Shown: one piece after another, positions 25,316 to 34,454 of the stretch | Layout: each line of letters starts with the position of its first letter | Position numbering within the stretch: position 1 is the stretch's first letter | Notes under the pieces: model-generated | What the model was told of the DNA's origin: nothing | Databases searched by the model: none | What the model saw: the letters and a program-made list of their open reading frames with translations, nothing else | Assembly (NCBI RefSeq): GCF_022919175.1 | Contig: NZ_CP095043.1 | Location: forward strand, 2,294,001-2,358,000 | Direction: 5' to 3' | DNA from: Leucobacter rhizosphaerae | Lineage (GTDB): Bacteria; Actinomycetota; Actinomycetes; Actinomycetales; Microbacteriaceae | Length of the DNA stretch: 64,000 nt | Position numbers and translations under genes: made by a program

Positions 25316-26869
25316 GTGACGCGCACCGCGCAGGACACCATCACCCCGCTGGGCGGTGAGCCCAGCACCGCCCACGACATCATCCTCGATGTCACGGACC
25401 TCGTGAAGCACTACGGTGCCGTGCGAGCGCTCGACAAGGCCACGTTCACGTGCCGCCGGGGCGAAGTGCTCGCCCTCGTGGGCGAGAACGGCGCCGGCAA
25501 GAGCACGGTGTCGAAGATCCTCGCGGGGGCCGTCCGGCCCACCTCGGGCACGATCCTCGTGAACGGTCAGCCGTTCACGCCGGGGAGCATCGCCGAGGCG
25601 CGGGAGCACGGGGTGGTGTGCGCGTTCCAGGAGCTCGCGCTCGTGCCCGAGTGGACCGTCGCGGAGAACCTGATCCTGCCGAGCCGCCACGGGCGCGGCG
25701 GCTTCTCCCAGCGCACCGCGCTGCGGGAGGCCGCCGCGATCCTGGAGGGCCTGGAACTCACCCACATCGACCCGGGGGCGCCGCTCAGCTCGCTCATCCT
25801 GGCCGACCAGCAGCTCGTCGAGATCGCCCGCGCGATCGCGGCGGAACCGCAGGTGCTCATCCTCGATGAGGCCTCGTCGGCGCTGAACCCGCTCGGGGTG
25901 CGCTGGCTGTTCGAACGCATCGAGGATCTCACCGCGCGCGGGGTCGCCATCATCTACGTCTCCCACCGGCTCTCCGAGCTCGCGACCGTCGCCGACCACG
26001 GCGTGGTGCTGCGCGACGGCGATGCCGTGGGCACCTTCACTCGTGGATCCTGGACCGAGGACGAGCTCGTCTCGATGATGGCGGGCCGCGACACGCAGAA
26101 GATCTTCCCGAGCCCGGGGCCGATCGATCCCACGGCCGCACCCGTCCTGGACATCACCGGGCTCACCTCCGCCGGTATTCACGGCATCGACGTCCGCCTC
26201 GCGCCGGGCGAGATCCTCGGCATCGGCGGACTGCAGGGGCACGGGCAGACCGAACTGCTGCGCGCGCTCTACGGCGCCTCGCCCGCGTCGGCCACGAGCT
26301 GGCAGGTCGCCGGCAAGCCGGTGCGGCACCTGAACCCGGTGCGCGCGGTCGCCGCGGGGCTCGGATTTGTGCCCGAGGATCGAAAGACCGAGGGGCTCGC
26401 ACTGACCCTCGGCGTGGGCGAGAATCTGCTCGCGCCGTGGCTGAAGCCGTTCGGTGCGGGCGGACCCCCGCTCGAGCGCCGCGAGTCCGGGTGGATGACC
26501 GGCGTGCTCGAGTCGCTCAGCGTCCGCACCCGCGGGCCGCGCGAGGAGGCCGCCGCGCTCTCGGGCGGCAACCAGCAGAAGCTCGTGTTCGGGCGCTGGC
26601 TGGAGCGGGATCGCAAGGTTCTGCTGCTGCACGATCCCACGCGCGGCATCGACGTGCGCGCGAAGCAGGAGCTGTACGCCGCGATGATGCGCCTCTCCGC
26701 GGAGGGGGTCGCCATCGTGTGGTTCTCGACCGAGGTCGAGGAGCTCGTGCACATGTGCCACCGCGTCGCGGTGCTCTACCGGGGCACCGTCGCCGCCGAG
26801 CTCGAGGGCGAGCTCATCACCCCAGACAACGTGGTCGGCGCCGCCGTCGGCACGAGGAGCGAATCATGA
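25316..26869 (+). CDS. Sugar ABC transporter ATP-binding protein (RbsA/XylG type)
   Basis: The 517-residue protein has two fused ATPase domains. The first has Walker A GENGAGKST and Walker B LILDEASSAL but a modified signature (LILADQQLVEIARAI). The second has a degenerate Walker A (GLQGHGQTELL) and a normal signature (LSGGNQQK), as in other ribose-type transporters. GTG start at 25316 follows AGGAGA. Confidence 0.93.
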   Translation: MTRTAQDTITPLGGEPSTAHDIILDVTDLVKHYGAVRALDKATFTCRRGEVLALVGENGAGKSTVSKILAGAVRPTSGTILVNGQPFTPGSIAEAREHGVVCAFQELALVPEWTVAENLILPSRHGRGGFSQRTALREAAAILEGLELTHIDPGAPLSSLILADQQLVEIARAIAAEPQVLILDEASSALNPLGVRWLFERIEDLTARGVAIIYVSHRLSELATVADHGVVLRDGDAVGTFTRGSWTEDELVSMMAGRDTQKIFPSPGPIDPTAAPVLDITGLTSAGIHGIDVRLAPGEILGIGGLQGHGQTELLRALYGASPASATSWQVAGKPVRHLNPVRAVAAGLGFVPEDRKTEGLALTLGVGENLLAPWLKPFGAGGPPLERRESGWMTGVLESLSVRTRGPREEAAALSGGNQQKLVFGRWLERDRKVLLLHDPTRGIDVRAKQELYAAMMRLSAEGVAIVWFSTEVEELVHMCHRVAVLYRGTVAAELEGELITPDNVVGAAVGTRSES

Positions 26870-27882
26870 CCCAGACCACCACGGTCCGGCTCGAGAACAC
26901 CATCTCGGCGGGCCCCATTGCACTCGGAATCCAGCGGATCCGGCGCGAGGGGGCGCTGGCCCCGATCCTCGCGTTCGTCGCGTTCTTCGCGATCTACATC
27001 GCGGTCAATCCCGGGCTGCTGTCGCGCTTCCAGCTGCAGTCGGCCGCGAACCTCGTCGTGCCGCTCGCGATCGTCGCGCTGGCGCAGCTCATCATCGTCA
27101 TCACCGGCGGCATCGACATCTCGATCGGCGCGATGATGAGCCTCTGCAACGTCGTGTTCGCGACGCAATACGCGCAGCTGTCACCGCCCGTCGCGATCCT
27201 GCTCGCCCTGGCCACGGGAGCGCTGTGCGGACTCTTCAACGGGGTGCTGGTCTCGTATCTCAGGCTGCCCGCGATCGCCGTGACGCTGGCCAGCTCGTTC
27301 ATCTTCGCCGCGCTCGCCCGGCAGATCCTCGACCGACCGGGCGGCACGCTCGGCGAGGCCGTCTACTTCGCCACGAGCGGTGAGCTCTTCCCGTTCTTCC
27401 CGATCGCACTCATGTGGCTGATCATCGCCGCGGTGCTCGTCTGGCTCTACCTGCAGCGCACCCCGCTCGGGCGGCAGGTGTACGGCGTCGGATCGAACCG
27501 CCAGGCCGTGCAGGCCGCGGGCCTCAACTCGCGGCTCACGACGCTCATCGCCTTCACGGTGGCGGGCACGCTCGTCGGCTACGCATCGATCCTGCTCGCC
27601 GGATCGACCATGACGGGCGACCCGCGCAGCGGCGACTCCTACCTGCTCACCTCGATCGCCGCCGTCGCGCTCTCGGGCGCACTCTTCTCCGGTGGTCGCG
27701 GCAGTGTGCTCGGCACGGTGCTCGCTGCGATCACCCTCGGCATGGTGGGCAATCTGCTCTTCTTCGCCGGCATCAACTCGTACTGGCAGTACGTCATCAA
27801 CGCCCTGATCATCCTCGCGGTGGTGGCGATCCCCGTGATCGCGAACCGCAGCTTCACCGCGCTGAGAGGAGCACGGAAATGA
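26866..27882 (+). CDS. Sugar ABC transporter permease 1 (RbsC type)
   Basis: The 338-residue membrane protein has the family signature ITGGIDISIGAMMSL and GLFNGVLVSYLRLPAIAVTLAS, then VGSNRQAVQAAGLN and GGRGSVLGTVLAA. It is coupled to the ATPase by ATGA and likely pairs with the next gene as a heterodimeric channel. Confidence 0.93.
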   Translation: MTQTTTVRLENTISAGPIALGIQRIRREGALAPILAFVAFFAIYIAVNPGLLSRFQLQSAANLVVPLAIVALAQLIIVITGGIDISIGAMMSLCNVVFATQYAQLSPPVAILLALATGALCGLFNGVLVSYLRLPAIAVTLASSFIFAALARQILDRPGGTLGEAVYFATSGELFPFFPIALMWLIIAAVLVWLYLQRTPLGRQVYGVGSNRQAVQAAGLNSRLTTLIAFTVAGTLVGYASILLAGSTMTGDPRSGDSYLLTSIAAVALSGALFSGGRGSVLGTVLAAITLGMVGNLLFFAGINSYWQYVINALIILAVVAIPVIANRSFTALRGARK

Positions 27883-28910
27883 CCGCAACCATCGAATCCG
27901 CACCGGGGAGCTCCGCCCCCGGCTCCGGTGAGGGCCTCGGCGGCGAGTCGCCGACCCCCTCGCGTCTCTCGAAGAACGTGCTGTCGCGGGTGCCCCGCGC
28001 CGGCTGGTCGATGCTCATCTTCGTGCTGCTGTTCGTCGTGGGCGGGATCATCAAGCCCAACCTCTTCACGGTCGAGGGGCTCATCAGCACCGCGACGTTC
28101 GCGGCGATCCTCGCGATCGCCTCGTACGGCCAGACCATCGCCGTGATCCAGGGCGGCATCGACCTCTCGGTGCCGAACACGATCGCGTTCTCCGCCCTCG
28201 GATTCCTTACCTGGGCGGGGTCGCTCGGCACGATCCCGGCGCTGCTCTTGGCGCTCGCGTTCGGCGCGATCATCGGCATGGTGAACGGTCTCATCGTGGC
28301 GAAACTGGGGCTCACCCCCATCGTGACGACGATCGCGATGAACGGACTGCTCTTCGGCGTCGTGCTGCTGAACTTCAGCCTCTCCGAGCTGACCGTGGTG
28401 CCGGCCGGGCTGAAGGCGATCACCTCCGCGAAGTTCGAGCTGCTGGGGTACCAGATCGCGTGGGTGCTGCCCATCGCACTGCTGCTGATGGTGCTGCTGC
28501 AGATGCTGCTGAGCTACACCGGATGGGGTCGCTCGCTCTTCCTCGTCGGCACCTCGGAGCACACGGCCCGGCTCGCGGGGCAGCCGGTGGCACGGATCCG
28601 GATCGCCGGCTACGCGCTGAGCGGCCTGCTGTCGGCCTCCGCCGGCATCATCATCGTCGGCTACTACTCGCAGGCCGAGGCGAACATGGGCGCGCAGTAC
28701 TTGCTGGGGTCCGTCGCCGCGGTGGTGGTCGGCGGTGCGTCGATCTTCGGCGGCCGCGGATCGATGATCGGCACGTTCGTCGGGGCGCTCGTGCTCGGAC
28801 AGGTGGCCACGCTGGTCGCCGTGTTCAACCTGGGCGCGACGGTGCAGAACCTCATCTACGGCGTGATCATCCTGGCGGTGGTCGCGGCCTACGGGCGCGA
28901 GAAGGAGTAG
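27879..28910 (+). CDS. Sugar ABC transporter permease 2 (RbsC type)
   Basis: The 343-residue permease has IQGGIDLSVPNTIAFSALG, GMVNGLIVAKLGLTPIVTTIA, VGTSEHTARLAGQPV and GGASIFGGRGSMIGT. A Ser/Gly/Pro-rich N-terminus of about 35 residues precedes the first helix. It is coupled to permease 1 by ATGA and ends the transporter operon. Confidence 0.93.
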   Translation: MTATIESAPGSSAPGSGEGLGGESPTPSRLSKNVLSRVPRAGWSMLIFVLLFVVGGIIKPNLFTVEGLISTATFAAILAIASYGQTIAVIQGGIDLSVPNTIAFSALGFLTWAGSLGTIPALLLALAFGAIIGMVNGLIVAKLGLTPIVTTIAMNGLLFGVVLLNFSLSELTVVPAGLKAITSAKFELLGYQIAWVLPIALLLMVLLQMLLSYTGWGRSLFLVGTSEHTARLAGQPVARIRIAGYALSGLLSASAGIIIVGYYSQAEANMGAQYLLGSVAAVVVGGASIFGGRGSMIGTFVGALVLGQVATLVAVFNLGATVQNLIYGVIILAVVAAYGREKE

Positions 28911-29009
28911 AGGGGCGCGGCGCCTGGCGCTGCGCCCGCCCCGGCGCCGCCACTGCCCCGGCGCCGCGCCACTTCCTTCTTCCCCTCTTCCCCTTCCCAC
29001 CCCCACTTC

Positions 29010-29077
29010 CGGCGGAGATCTCACGTATAACGGACCATTCCCGGCGAATCGCTCCTCCATACGTGAGATCTCCGCCG
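29010..29077. repeat. 68-nt palindrome, copy B
   Basis: A 19-bp perfect inverted repeat (arms 29010-29028 and 29059-29077, core GGAGATCTCACGTAT) surrounds a 30-nt interior containing CATTCCCGGCGAATCG and TCCTCC, shared with copies C and D. It lies in the 281-base gap after the sugar transporter; the rest of that gap is pyrimidine-rich low-complexity DNA. Confidence 0.93.
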
Positions 29078-29191
29078 TTATTGCGCCGGGGTTCGGCGCG
29101 GCGGCTCAGATCGCCCTCTGATCGAGCGCACCCAAGCTGATCGAGCGAGCGCGACGAGTCGACCTCACCCTCGCGAACATATGCTGGTCGC

Positions 29192-29710
29192 GTGAATACC
29201 CGCGACATCGTCCACGGAGATGAGCCGGCAGAGGCGCGCGCCGAGCTCCTGAAGGAGCGCATCTACCTCTCCTTCACGTCACTCGCTGTGCTCCTCGCGA
29301 TGAGCTCGCACAGCGCGGAGCTCGGGCCTGCAGAAGCACTCACCACCCTGCTCATCACGAACGCCGGCACGCTGCTCGCGGTGTTCCTGGCCGACGTGAT
29401 CTCGGGCATCGCGATCCACGGGCGTCTGCCGACCGGGCCCGAGCTGCGGCACAAGATGCGGGTGAGCTTCGGCGCGATCGGCGCGATCATCACCCCGATC
29501 GCTCTGCTGTCCGTGTCGGTGTTCGGCGGCTGGAGCCTGCAGGTCGGCCTGCGCGCCGCCGCGATCGCACTGGTGGTGGGCCTGGTCGTCGTGACCCGGA
29601 TCGCCATCAAGCGCGTCAAGATGTCGTGGTGGATGAACCTCCTCGTGCTGAGCGCGGCGGCGCTGCTCGGGATCGCGGTTATCGGCCTCGAGCTGCTCGC
29701 CCACGGGTAA
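29192..29710 (+). CDS. Hypothetical four-helix membrane protein
   Basis: This 172-residue protein is not recognised. It has a short charged N-terminus, then about four hydrophobic helices separated by short loops, including AGTLLAVFLADVISGIAIHG and a C-terminal LLGIAVIGLELLA. The GTG at 29192 lies 6 bases after TATGCT, so the transcript may be leaderless. The gene stands alone between palindromes B and C, which end and begin 114 bp and 105 bp away. Confidence 0.75.
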   Translation: MNTRDIVHGDEPAEARAELLKERIYLSFTSLAVLLAMSSHSAELGPAEALTTLLITNAGTLLAVFLADVISGIAIHGRLPTGPELRHKMRVSFGAIGAIITPIALLSVSVFGGWSLQVGLRAAAIALVVGLVVVTRIAIKRVKMSWWMNLLVLSAAALLGIAVIGLELLAHG

Positions 29711-29815
29711 GCCCCGTGCCTGCCGCGCTGCACGTTGCTGCGCCGGTGCCTGCCCTGCCCTGCCCTGCCATGCCCTGCTCCGCATGCCCCGCCCCGCCAT
29801 GCCCCGCGTCACTTC

Positions 29816-29883
29816 CGACGGAGATCTCACCAACAACGGGGCATTCCCGGCGAATCGCTCCTGCGCGCGTGAGATCTCCGTCG
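29816..29883. repeat. 68-nt palindrome, copy C
   Basis: Perfect 15-bp arms, CGACGGAGATCTCAC (29816-29830) and complement (29869-29883), enclose the shared interior CATTCCCGGCGAATCGCTCC. Flanks (CACTTC before, ATTGCGC after) also match copy B. It lies downstream of the membrane gene and upstream of the catabolic island; CCTGCC-type low-complexity DNA precedes it. Confidence 0.93.
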
Positions 29884-29921
29884 CAATTGCGCGCCACACG
29901 GTCCCAGCGCCACAGAGGGGC

Positions 29922-29958
29922 TTGCGCTCACAAATGTAAACGTATACAGTAAACGTAT
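29922..29958 (+). promoter_or_regulatory. Promoter and LacI-type operator of the catabolic island
   Basis: TTGCGC (29922-29927), a 17-bp spacer and TACAGT (29945-29950) form a sigma-70-like promoter. Overlapping it, TGTAAACGTATACA (29935-29948) is a 12/14 palindrome with central CG, as bound by LacI-family proteins, and TAAACGTAT is repeated at 29937 and 29950. The region is strikingly AT-rich for this genome. The LacI-type gene at 34455 is the obvious candidate regulator. Confidence 0.65.
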
Positions 29959-29989
29959 TCATTACCTCGCGACGATGAAGGGCGGCACG

Positions 29990-31506
29990 ATGAACACCAC
30001 TGCAGGAAGCTTCTCGGAACGATTCGAGAATCGATTCACCTCGTATGTCGGTGGGGTGTTCGTAGACGCTTCCGGTGACTCCGTGCAGGTGATCGATCCC
30101 GCGGACGGAGAGCAGTGGGCCGAGCTGGCGGTCGACCCCAGTGTGGTGTCTCGAGCGGTGTCGGCGGCGGCGTTCGCACAGACCGATCCGGCGTGGACCG
30201 GGGATCCCCTGCGACGAGCAGGGGTGTTGCGCAGCATTGCGGACCTCGTGGACGGCAATGCCCAGGAGCTCGCCGAACTCGAGACCATCGCCACCGGCAA
30301 GCCGATCGCGGCAACTCGGGCGGAGATCCATTATGCCGCCACCTGGTACCGCTACTACGCTTCCGCTCTGGAGACTGAGCGTGAGCAGCTGGTCGCGCTG
30401 ACCCGCACGAAGTCGGCGCAGATCCGCCACGAACCGGTGGGAGTGGTTGGAGCCATCACCCCGTTCAACGGAGCATTCTCACTCGGTACCTGGAAGTTCG
30501 CCCCCGCCCTCGCGGCGGGTAACACCATCGTGGCGAAGCCTCCGGTCGCGTCGAGTGTCAGCACCCTGTTTCTTGCCGAACTCATGGCAGAGGCAGGGGT
30601 GCCGACCGGAGCATTCAACGTCGTGCTCGGGGATCGGGAGGTCGGTGAGCTCCTAGTGGAGGACTCGCGTGTTGCGATGGTGACGTTCACTGGCAGCACC
30701 GCTGCAGGCCGTGCCATCGGTTCCCAGGTTGCTGGCCGCATGGGCCGATTCGTGTGCGAGGCGGGTGGAAAGTCGGCGCACATCGTGATGGACGACGCTG
30801 ACCTCGACAGCGCTGTGATCGCCGCGACGCAGGGCGTCTTCAGCGGCACCGGTCAAACTTGTGTCGCGGGATCCAGACTCATCGTCCACGCGGATGTGTA
30901 CGAAGAATTCCTGGGCCGGTTCATCGCGCACGCCAACCAGCTCGTGGTGGGGGATCCGATGCGTGACGACGTGCACCTGGGGCCGATCGCGACTGCGCAG
31001 CAGTACGACCGGGTCGTGTCGTTGATTGACGAGGCCGTGCGCGACGGTGCTCGCGCCGAACTCGACGGGAGGCACCCGGAGCGGCGGTCGGGGGCGAGGG
31101 CGGCTACTGGGTGGGGCCCACGATCCTCACCGGTGCGGCGGCCGACTCCATGATCTGCCGAACGGAGGTGTTCGGACCCGTCGTCACCGTGCTGCGTGTC
31201 GAATCGTTCGAAGAGGCCCTCGAGGTCGCGAACGCCAGTGACTACGGTCTCGCCGCAGGGATTTGGACGGGATCACAGGCGCGAGCGCATGAGGCCTCGC
31301 AGCGTCTTGCCGCCGGCACGGTCTGGGTCAACACCTACCGGGGGATGGATTGGAGAACCCCCTTCGGCGGGGTCAAGATGTCGGGGATCGGCCGGGAAAA
31401 CGGCCTCGAATCCCTGCAAGAGTTCCGCCACGTCAAGACCGTGGTGCAAGACGTGGCACCAGCTGTCGATCCCTTCGGCCTGGCCGCACCCACCGTAGAG
31501 AATTGA
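29990..31506 (+). pseudogene. Aldehyde dehydrogenase family, interrupted by one frameshift
   Basis: The first part (to about 31090) encodes a typical NAD(P)-dependent aldehyde dehydrogenase with PVGVVGAITPFNGAF, FTGSTAAGRAIG, the general-base Glu in VCEAGGKSAH and the catalytic Cys in GTGQTCVAGS. The last 130 residues (VGPTILTG, EVFGPVVTV, GGVKMSGIGRENG) lie in the -1 frame. Adding one G to the run GGGGG at 31090-31094 restores a continuous protein of about 505 residues. All catalytic residues are before the break. It may be an assembly error or a real inactivating deletion. The ATG at 29990 follows GAAGGG. Confidence 0.88.
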
Positions 31507-31518
31507 GGAGTACGAAGC

Positions 31519-32523
31519 ATGTCAGATCATCTCGTCGTTGATTGCCTGGAATACAGTGCACCGAATCGAGACCGGTTCCTCGAGTGGCAGCGCGGCAGGG
31601 TCGGATGCGTCCACGTCACCCTGTCGGTCTGGGAGAACACGCGGGAGACGCTGTCGGTGATCGGCCAGTGGAACGACCTGTTCGCTGAGCACGCGGACCT
31701 CATCGAATTGGCACGCACGGTCGATGACATCCGCCGCATCAGCGGCAGCGGGCGCACGGCGGTGGTCTTCGGATTCCAGAACACGGCCGCACTCGAGGAC
31801 GACATTCGTCTCGTACAGGTCTTCCACGACCTCGGAGTGCGGATCATGCAGTTGACGTACAACACCCAGAACAGCATCGCCGCAGGCTGCTGGGAGAACG
31901 AGGACTCGGGCCTCAGCACTCACGTCGGTCGTGGCTTCGTGCGCGAGATGAATCAGACGGGTGTGCTCATCGACCTCTCGCACTGCTCGGAGAAGACCTG
32001 CCTCGACACCATCGAATACAGCGAGCGGCCGGTCGCCGTCACCCACGCGAATCCTCTGGAGTTCGTGGGGTCGGATGTCGAGCTGAATCGCCGACCGAAG
32101 TCGACGACCGTGCTGAAGGAACTCGCGAGTGCAGGCGGTGTCGTCGGCCTGAGTCCGTACGTCCGGATGCTCAAGGGCGGGAAGCACGCCACCCTGCAGA
32201 GCTTCGTCGACATGACCCTGTGGACGATCGATCAGATCGGCATCGATCATGTCGCCTTCGGCACCGACTTCTACACCGGCTACGACGTCTCCATGGTGAA
32301 GTGGTGGCGCGCCGGTCGGTGGGGCCGCGAGAGTCCGGTACCGATCGACGAGCATGCCCCCGTCGTCGAGTGGCCGGTGTGGTTCGAATCCCCGGAGGCG
32401 TTCCCGGGAGTGATCGACGCCCTGGCGGGCTCCGGTGTGGACGACGAGAGCCTCGGAAAGCTGCTCGGTGGCAATTGGCTCCGTCTCTTCGACCAGACCT
32501 TCGCGCCCCGGGCAGGAGCGTAG
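31519..32523 (+). CDS. M19 (renal/membrane dipeptidase) family protein
   Basis: The 334-residue protein has the M19 barrel pattern: VVFGFQNTAALEDD, LGVRIMQLTYNTQNSIAAGC, IDLSHCSEKTCLD (metal His), VTHANPLEF (metal His), and HVAFGTDFYTGYD with the catalytic Asp. The N-terminal HxD ligand pair of characterised members is absent (VDCLEYS) and the bridging Glu position reads FQN, so metal binding is likely reduced or different. It may act on a non-peptide amide or lactone in the pathway. It follows the aldehyde dehydrogenase directly. Confidence 0.82.
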   Translation: MSDHLVVDCLEYSAPNRDRFLEWQRGRVGCVHVTLSVWENTRETLSVIGQWNDLFAEHADLIELARTVDDIRRISGSGRTAVVFGFQNTAALEDDIRLVQVFHDLGVRIMQLTYNTQNSIAAGCWENEDSGLSTHVGRGFVREMNQTGVLIDLSHCSEKTCLDTIEYSERPVAVTHANPLEFVGSDVELNRRPKSTTVLKELASAGGVVGLSPYVRMLKGGKHATLQSFVDMTLWTIDQIGIDHVAFGTDFYTGYDVSMVKWWRAGRWGRESPVPIDEHAPVVEWPVWFESPEAFPGVIDALAGSGVDDESLGKLLGGNWLRLFDQTFAPRAGA

Positions 32524-32526
32524 GCG

Positions 32527-34122
32527 ATGCCGGTGTCACGTCGAGTCGTGGTGGTCGGGGGTGGCCACAACGGTCTGGTGGCCTCCGCCTACCTCGCGCG
32601 CGCCGGCGTAGACACGGTCCTTGTCGAACGCCGATCGCGTCTCGGGGGAGTCGTCGGTTCCTTCGACTACTTCCCCGGGTACCGAGCCGCTATCACGAAT
32701 TCGCCCGGATCATTCGAGAGTCGGGTGATGGTCGAGCTCGAGCTGGAACGTCATGGTCTTCGATTCCATCGCCCGTCGATCACGGTGGCTCAGCGCTTCG
32801 GGGATCGTACCTTTCTCGGATTCCGTGACCGGGATCGCATCGCCGCTCAGATCGAGGCGTTCGCAGAGGGGGAGTACCAGCGCTACCGGCAGCTCATCGA
32901 TGATCTGAACAGCGTCGGGGCAGCGTCCGGGCTCTCGGTCTGGCGCGCGCCCGACTCCGTCGATCGGATCCGCGAGCGCCTGGGAGCAGGTGCGAAGCGG
33001 GAGCTGTTCGACCGGGTGATCTCTGGGTCCCTGATGGACCTCCTCGACGACCGGCTGCGCTCCCCGCAGGCCAAGGCGCTACTGATGATGCTGGCGCTGC
33101 CGGGCACGCGGCAGTCGCCTCGGGATCCTGGTTCGGCGCTGGGACTGCTGCTGCGGCCGATATCCATGGCCTCGTTGCGCCCGGACGAGGACAGTACCGC
33201 GGTGAATCTCCCACTTCGGGGATCAGTGGGAACCCCGATCGGATCCATGTCCGCGATCATCGACGCGCTTGAGCGGTCTGCGGTGGCAGCGGGTGCCAGG
33301 ATCCTCCGAGACCGCTCGGTCGAACGTATTCTCACCGAGGACGGTCGTGTCTCCGGCGTGCGTCTCGGCGACGGCGAGGAGATCCCGGCGGATGCGGTGC
33401 TCTCGACGATCGAGCCGAGTCTCCTCCAGCACGATCTGCTGGAGGATCCCGACGACCTCGTTCCGGGTCGGTCTGTGGAGCCCCCGCAAGGTGGCGCATT
33501 CAAACTCGCACTCGCACTCGATGGCCTGCCGACCGTTCCGGGGCTGCCCGAGGACGTCTCCGCCGCACAGGTGCTCGAGTCGCAGATCCGCATCGGGTCC
33601 AGCCCGGAGCACATCGAGTCCGCGATCGAGGCGGGCATCGCCGGCGACGTCTCCGATCGTCCGATCATGTGGGGGATGGTCCCCTCGTTGGCCTCGCCGG
33701 AACTCGCTCCATCCGGTACGCATCTCTTCAGCGTCAACGTCTGGCATGCCCCGTACTCACTGGGGGAAAGCTACTGGACGACGCACCGGGATGCGTTCGC
33801 GCAACGGTGCATTGCGCAACTCGACGAGCAGCTCCCCGGCCTGCGCGACCGGATCACCGATGTTCGGGCGCTCTCCCCGTTCGATCTGGAACAGGAGTTC
33901 TCCTTGACCGGGAGCAATATCACGCATGGCGAGATGACGGTCGATCGATTCTTCGATCGCCGGCCACTTGCGGGACTCTCCCAGGGAAAGGCATCGCTTT
34001 CCGGCCTGTACCTCGGGGGCTCGGGAAGCTGGCCTGGCGGCTACGTCACCGGCGCTCCCGGCCGAAATGCAGCGCACTCAATCGTCCATGACCTGGCTCT
34101 TTCGTCAAGCACCGCAGCGTAA
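32527..34122 (+). CDS. Phytoene-dehydrogenase-like FAD-dependent oxidoreductase
   Basis: The 531-residue flavoprotein has the N-terminal VVVVGGGHNGLVASAYLARAG fold and ERRSRLGGVVGS, a central SGSLMDLLDDRL region, and the C-terminal flavin-contact motif GLYLGGSGSWPGGYVTGAPGRNAA. It resembles the CrtI/PYROXD2-like family, which removes hydrogens from unsaturated or amine substrates. No carotenoid genes are nearby, so pigment synthesis is unlikely. It starts three bases after the M19 stop. Confidence 0.88.
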   Translation: MPVSRRVVVVGGGHNGLVASAYLARAGVDTVLVERRSRLGGVVGSFDYFPGYRAAITNSPGSFESRVMVELELERHGLRFHRPSITVAQRFGDRTFLGFRDRDRIAAQIEAFAEGEYQRYRQLIDDLNSVGAASGLSVWRAPDSVDRIRERLGAGAKRELFDRVISGSLMDLLDDRLRSPQAKALLMMLALPGTRQSPRDPGSALGLLLRPISMASLRPDEDSTAVNLPLRGSVGTPIGSMSAIIDALERSAVAAGARILRDRSVERILTEDGRVSGVRLGDGEEIPADAVLSTIEPSLLQHDLLEDPDDLVPGRSVEPPQGGAFKLALALDGLPTVPGLPEDVSAAQVLESQIRIGSSPEHIESAIEAGIAGDVSDRPIMWGMVPSLASPELAPSGTHLFSVNVWHAPYSLGESYWTTHRDAFAQRCIAQLDEQLPGLRDRITDVRALSPFDLEQEFSLTGSNITHGEMTVDRFFDRRPLAGLSQGKASLSGLYLGGSGSWPGGYVTGAPGRNAAHSIVHDLALSSSTAA

Positions 34123-34130
34123 GGAATACG

Positions 34131-34433
34131 ATGGAATTTCTCATCAATATCAACATCACCTGGCCGGAATCACTGAGCGAGGAACGGATCGCCGAGATCT
34201 CAGCCGCCGAGCGCGCGATGGCCGCGGAGCTCGGTGCGCGCGGGACGCTCGTGCGCATGTGGCGGGTGCCGGGACGTCGAGAGAACTGGGGGCTGTGGCG
34301 TGCCGCCACACCGACGGAGATGCATGACGTCATCTCGGCGCTCCCCGTTTGGCCGTACATGGAAGTCCAGATCATCCCCCTCGCGGTGCATCCGGTCGAC
34401 CCAGCTGCTGCTTCTGGTGAGATCCCTGACTGA
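34131..34433 (+). CDS. Muconolactone delta-isomerase-like small protein
   Basis: The 100-residue protein matches the CatC/MLI family in length and pattern: MEFLINININITW-type first strand, ERAMAAELGARGTLVRMWRVPG, WRAATPTEMHDVISALPVWPYM and IIPLAVHPVD. Known members isomerise muconolactone in the beta-ketoadipate pathway, but none of the other catechol genes is present, so a related lactone or a binding role is possible. AAGGAA precedes the ATG at 34131. Confidence 0.83.
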   Translation: MEFLININITWPESLSEERIAEISAAERAMAAELGARGTLVRMWRVPGRRENWGLWRAATPTEMHDVISALPVWPYMEVQIIPLAVHPVDPAAASGEIPD

Positions 34434-34454
34434 CCCGAACACGAGGAGTGAAGA

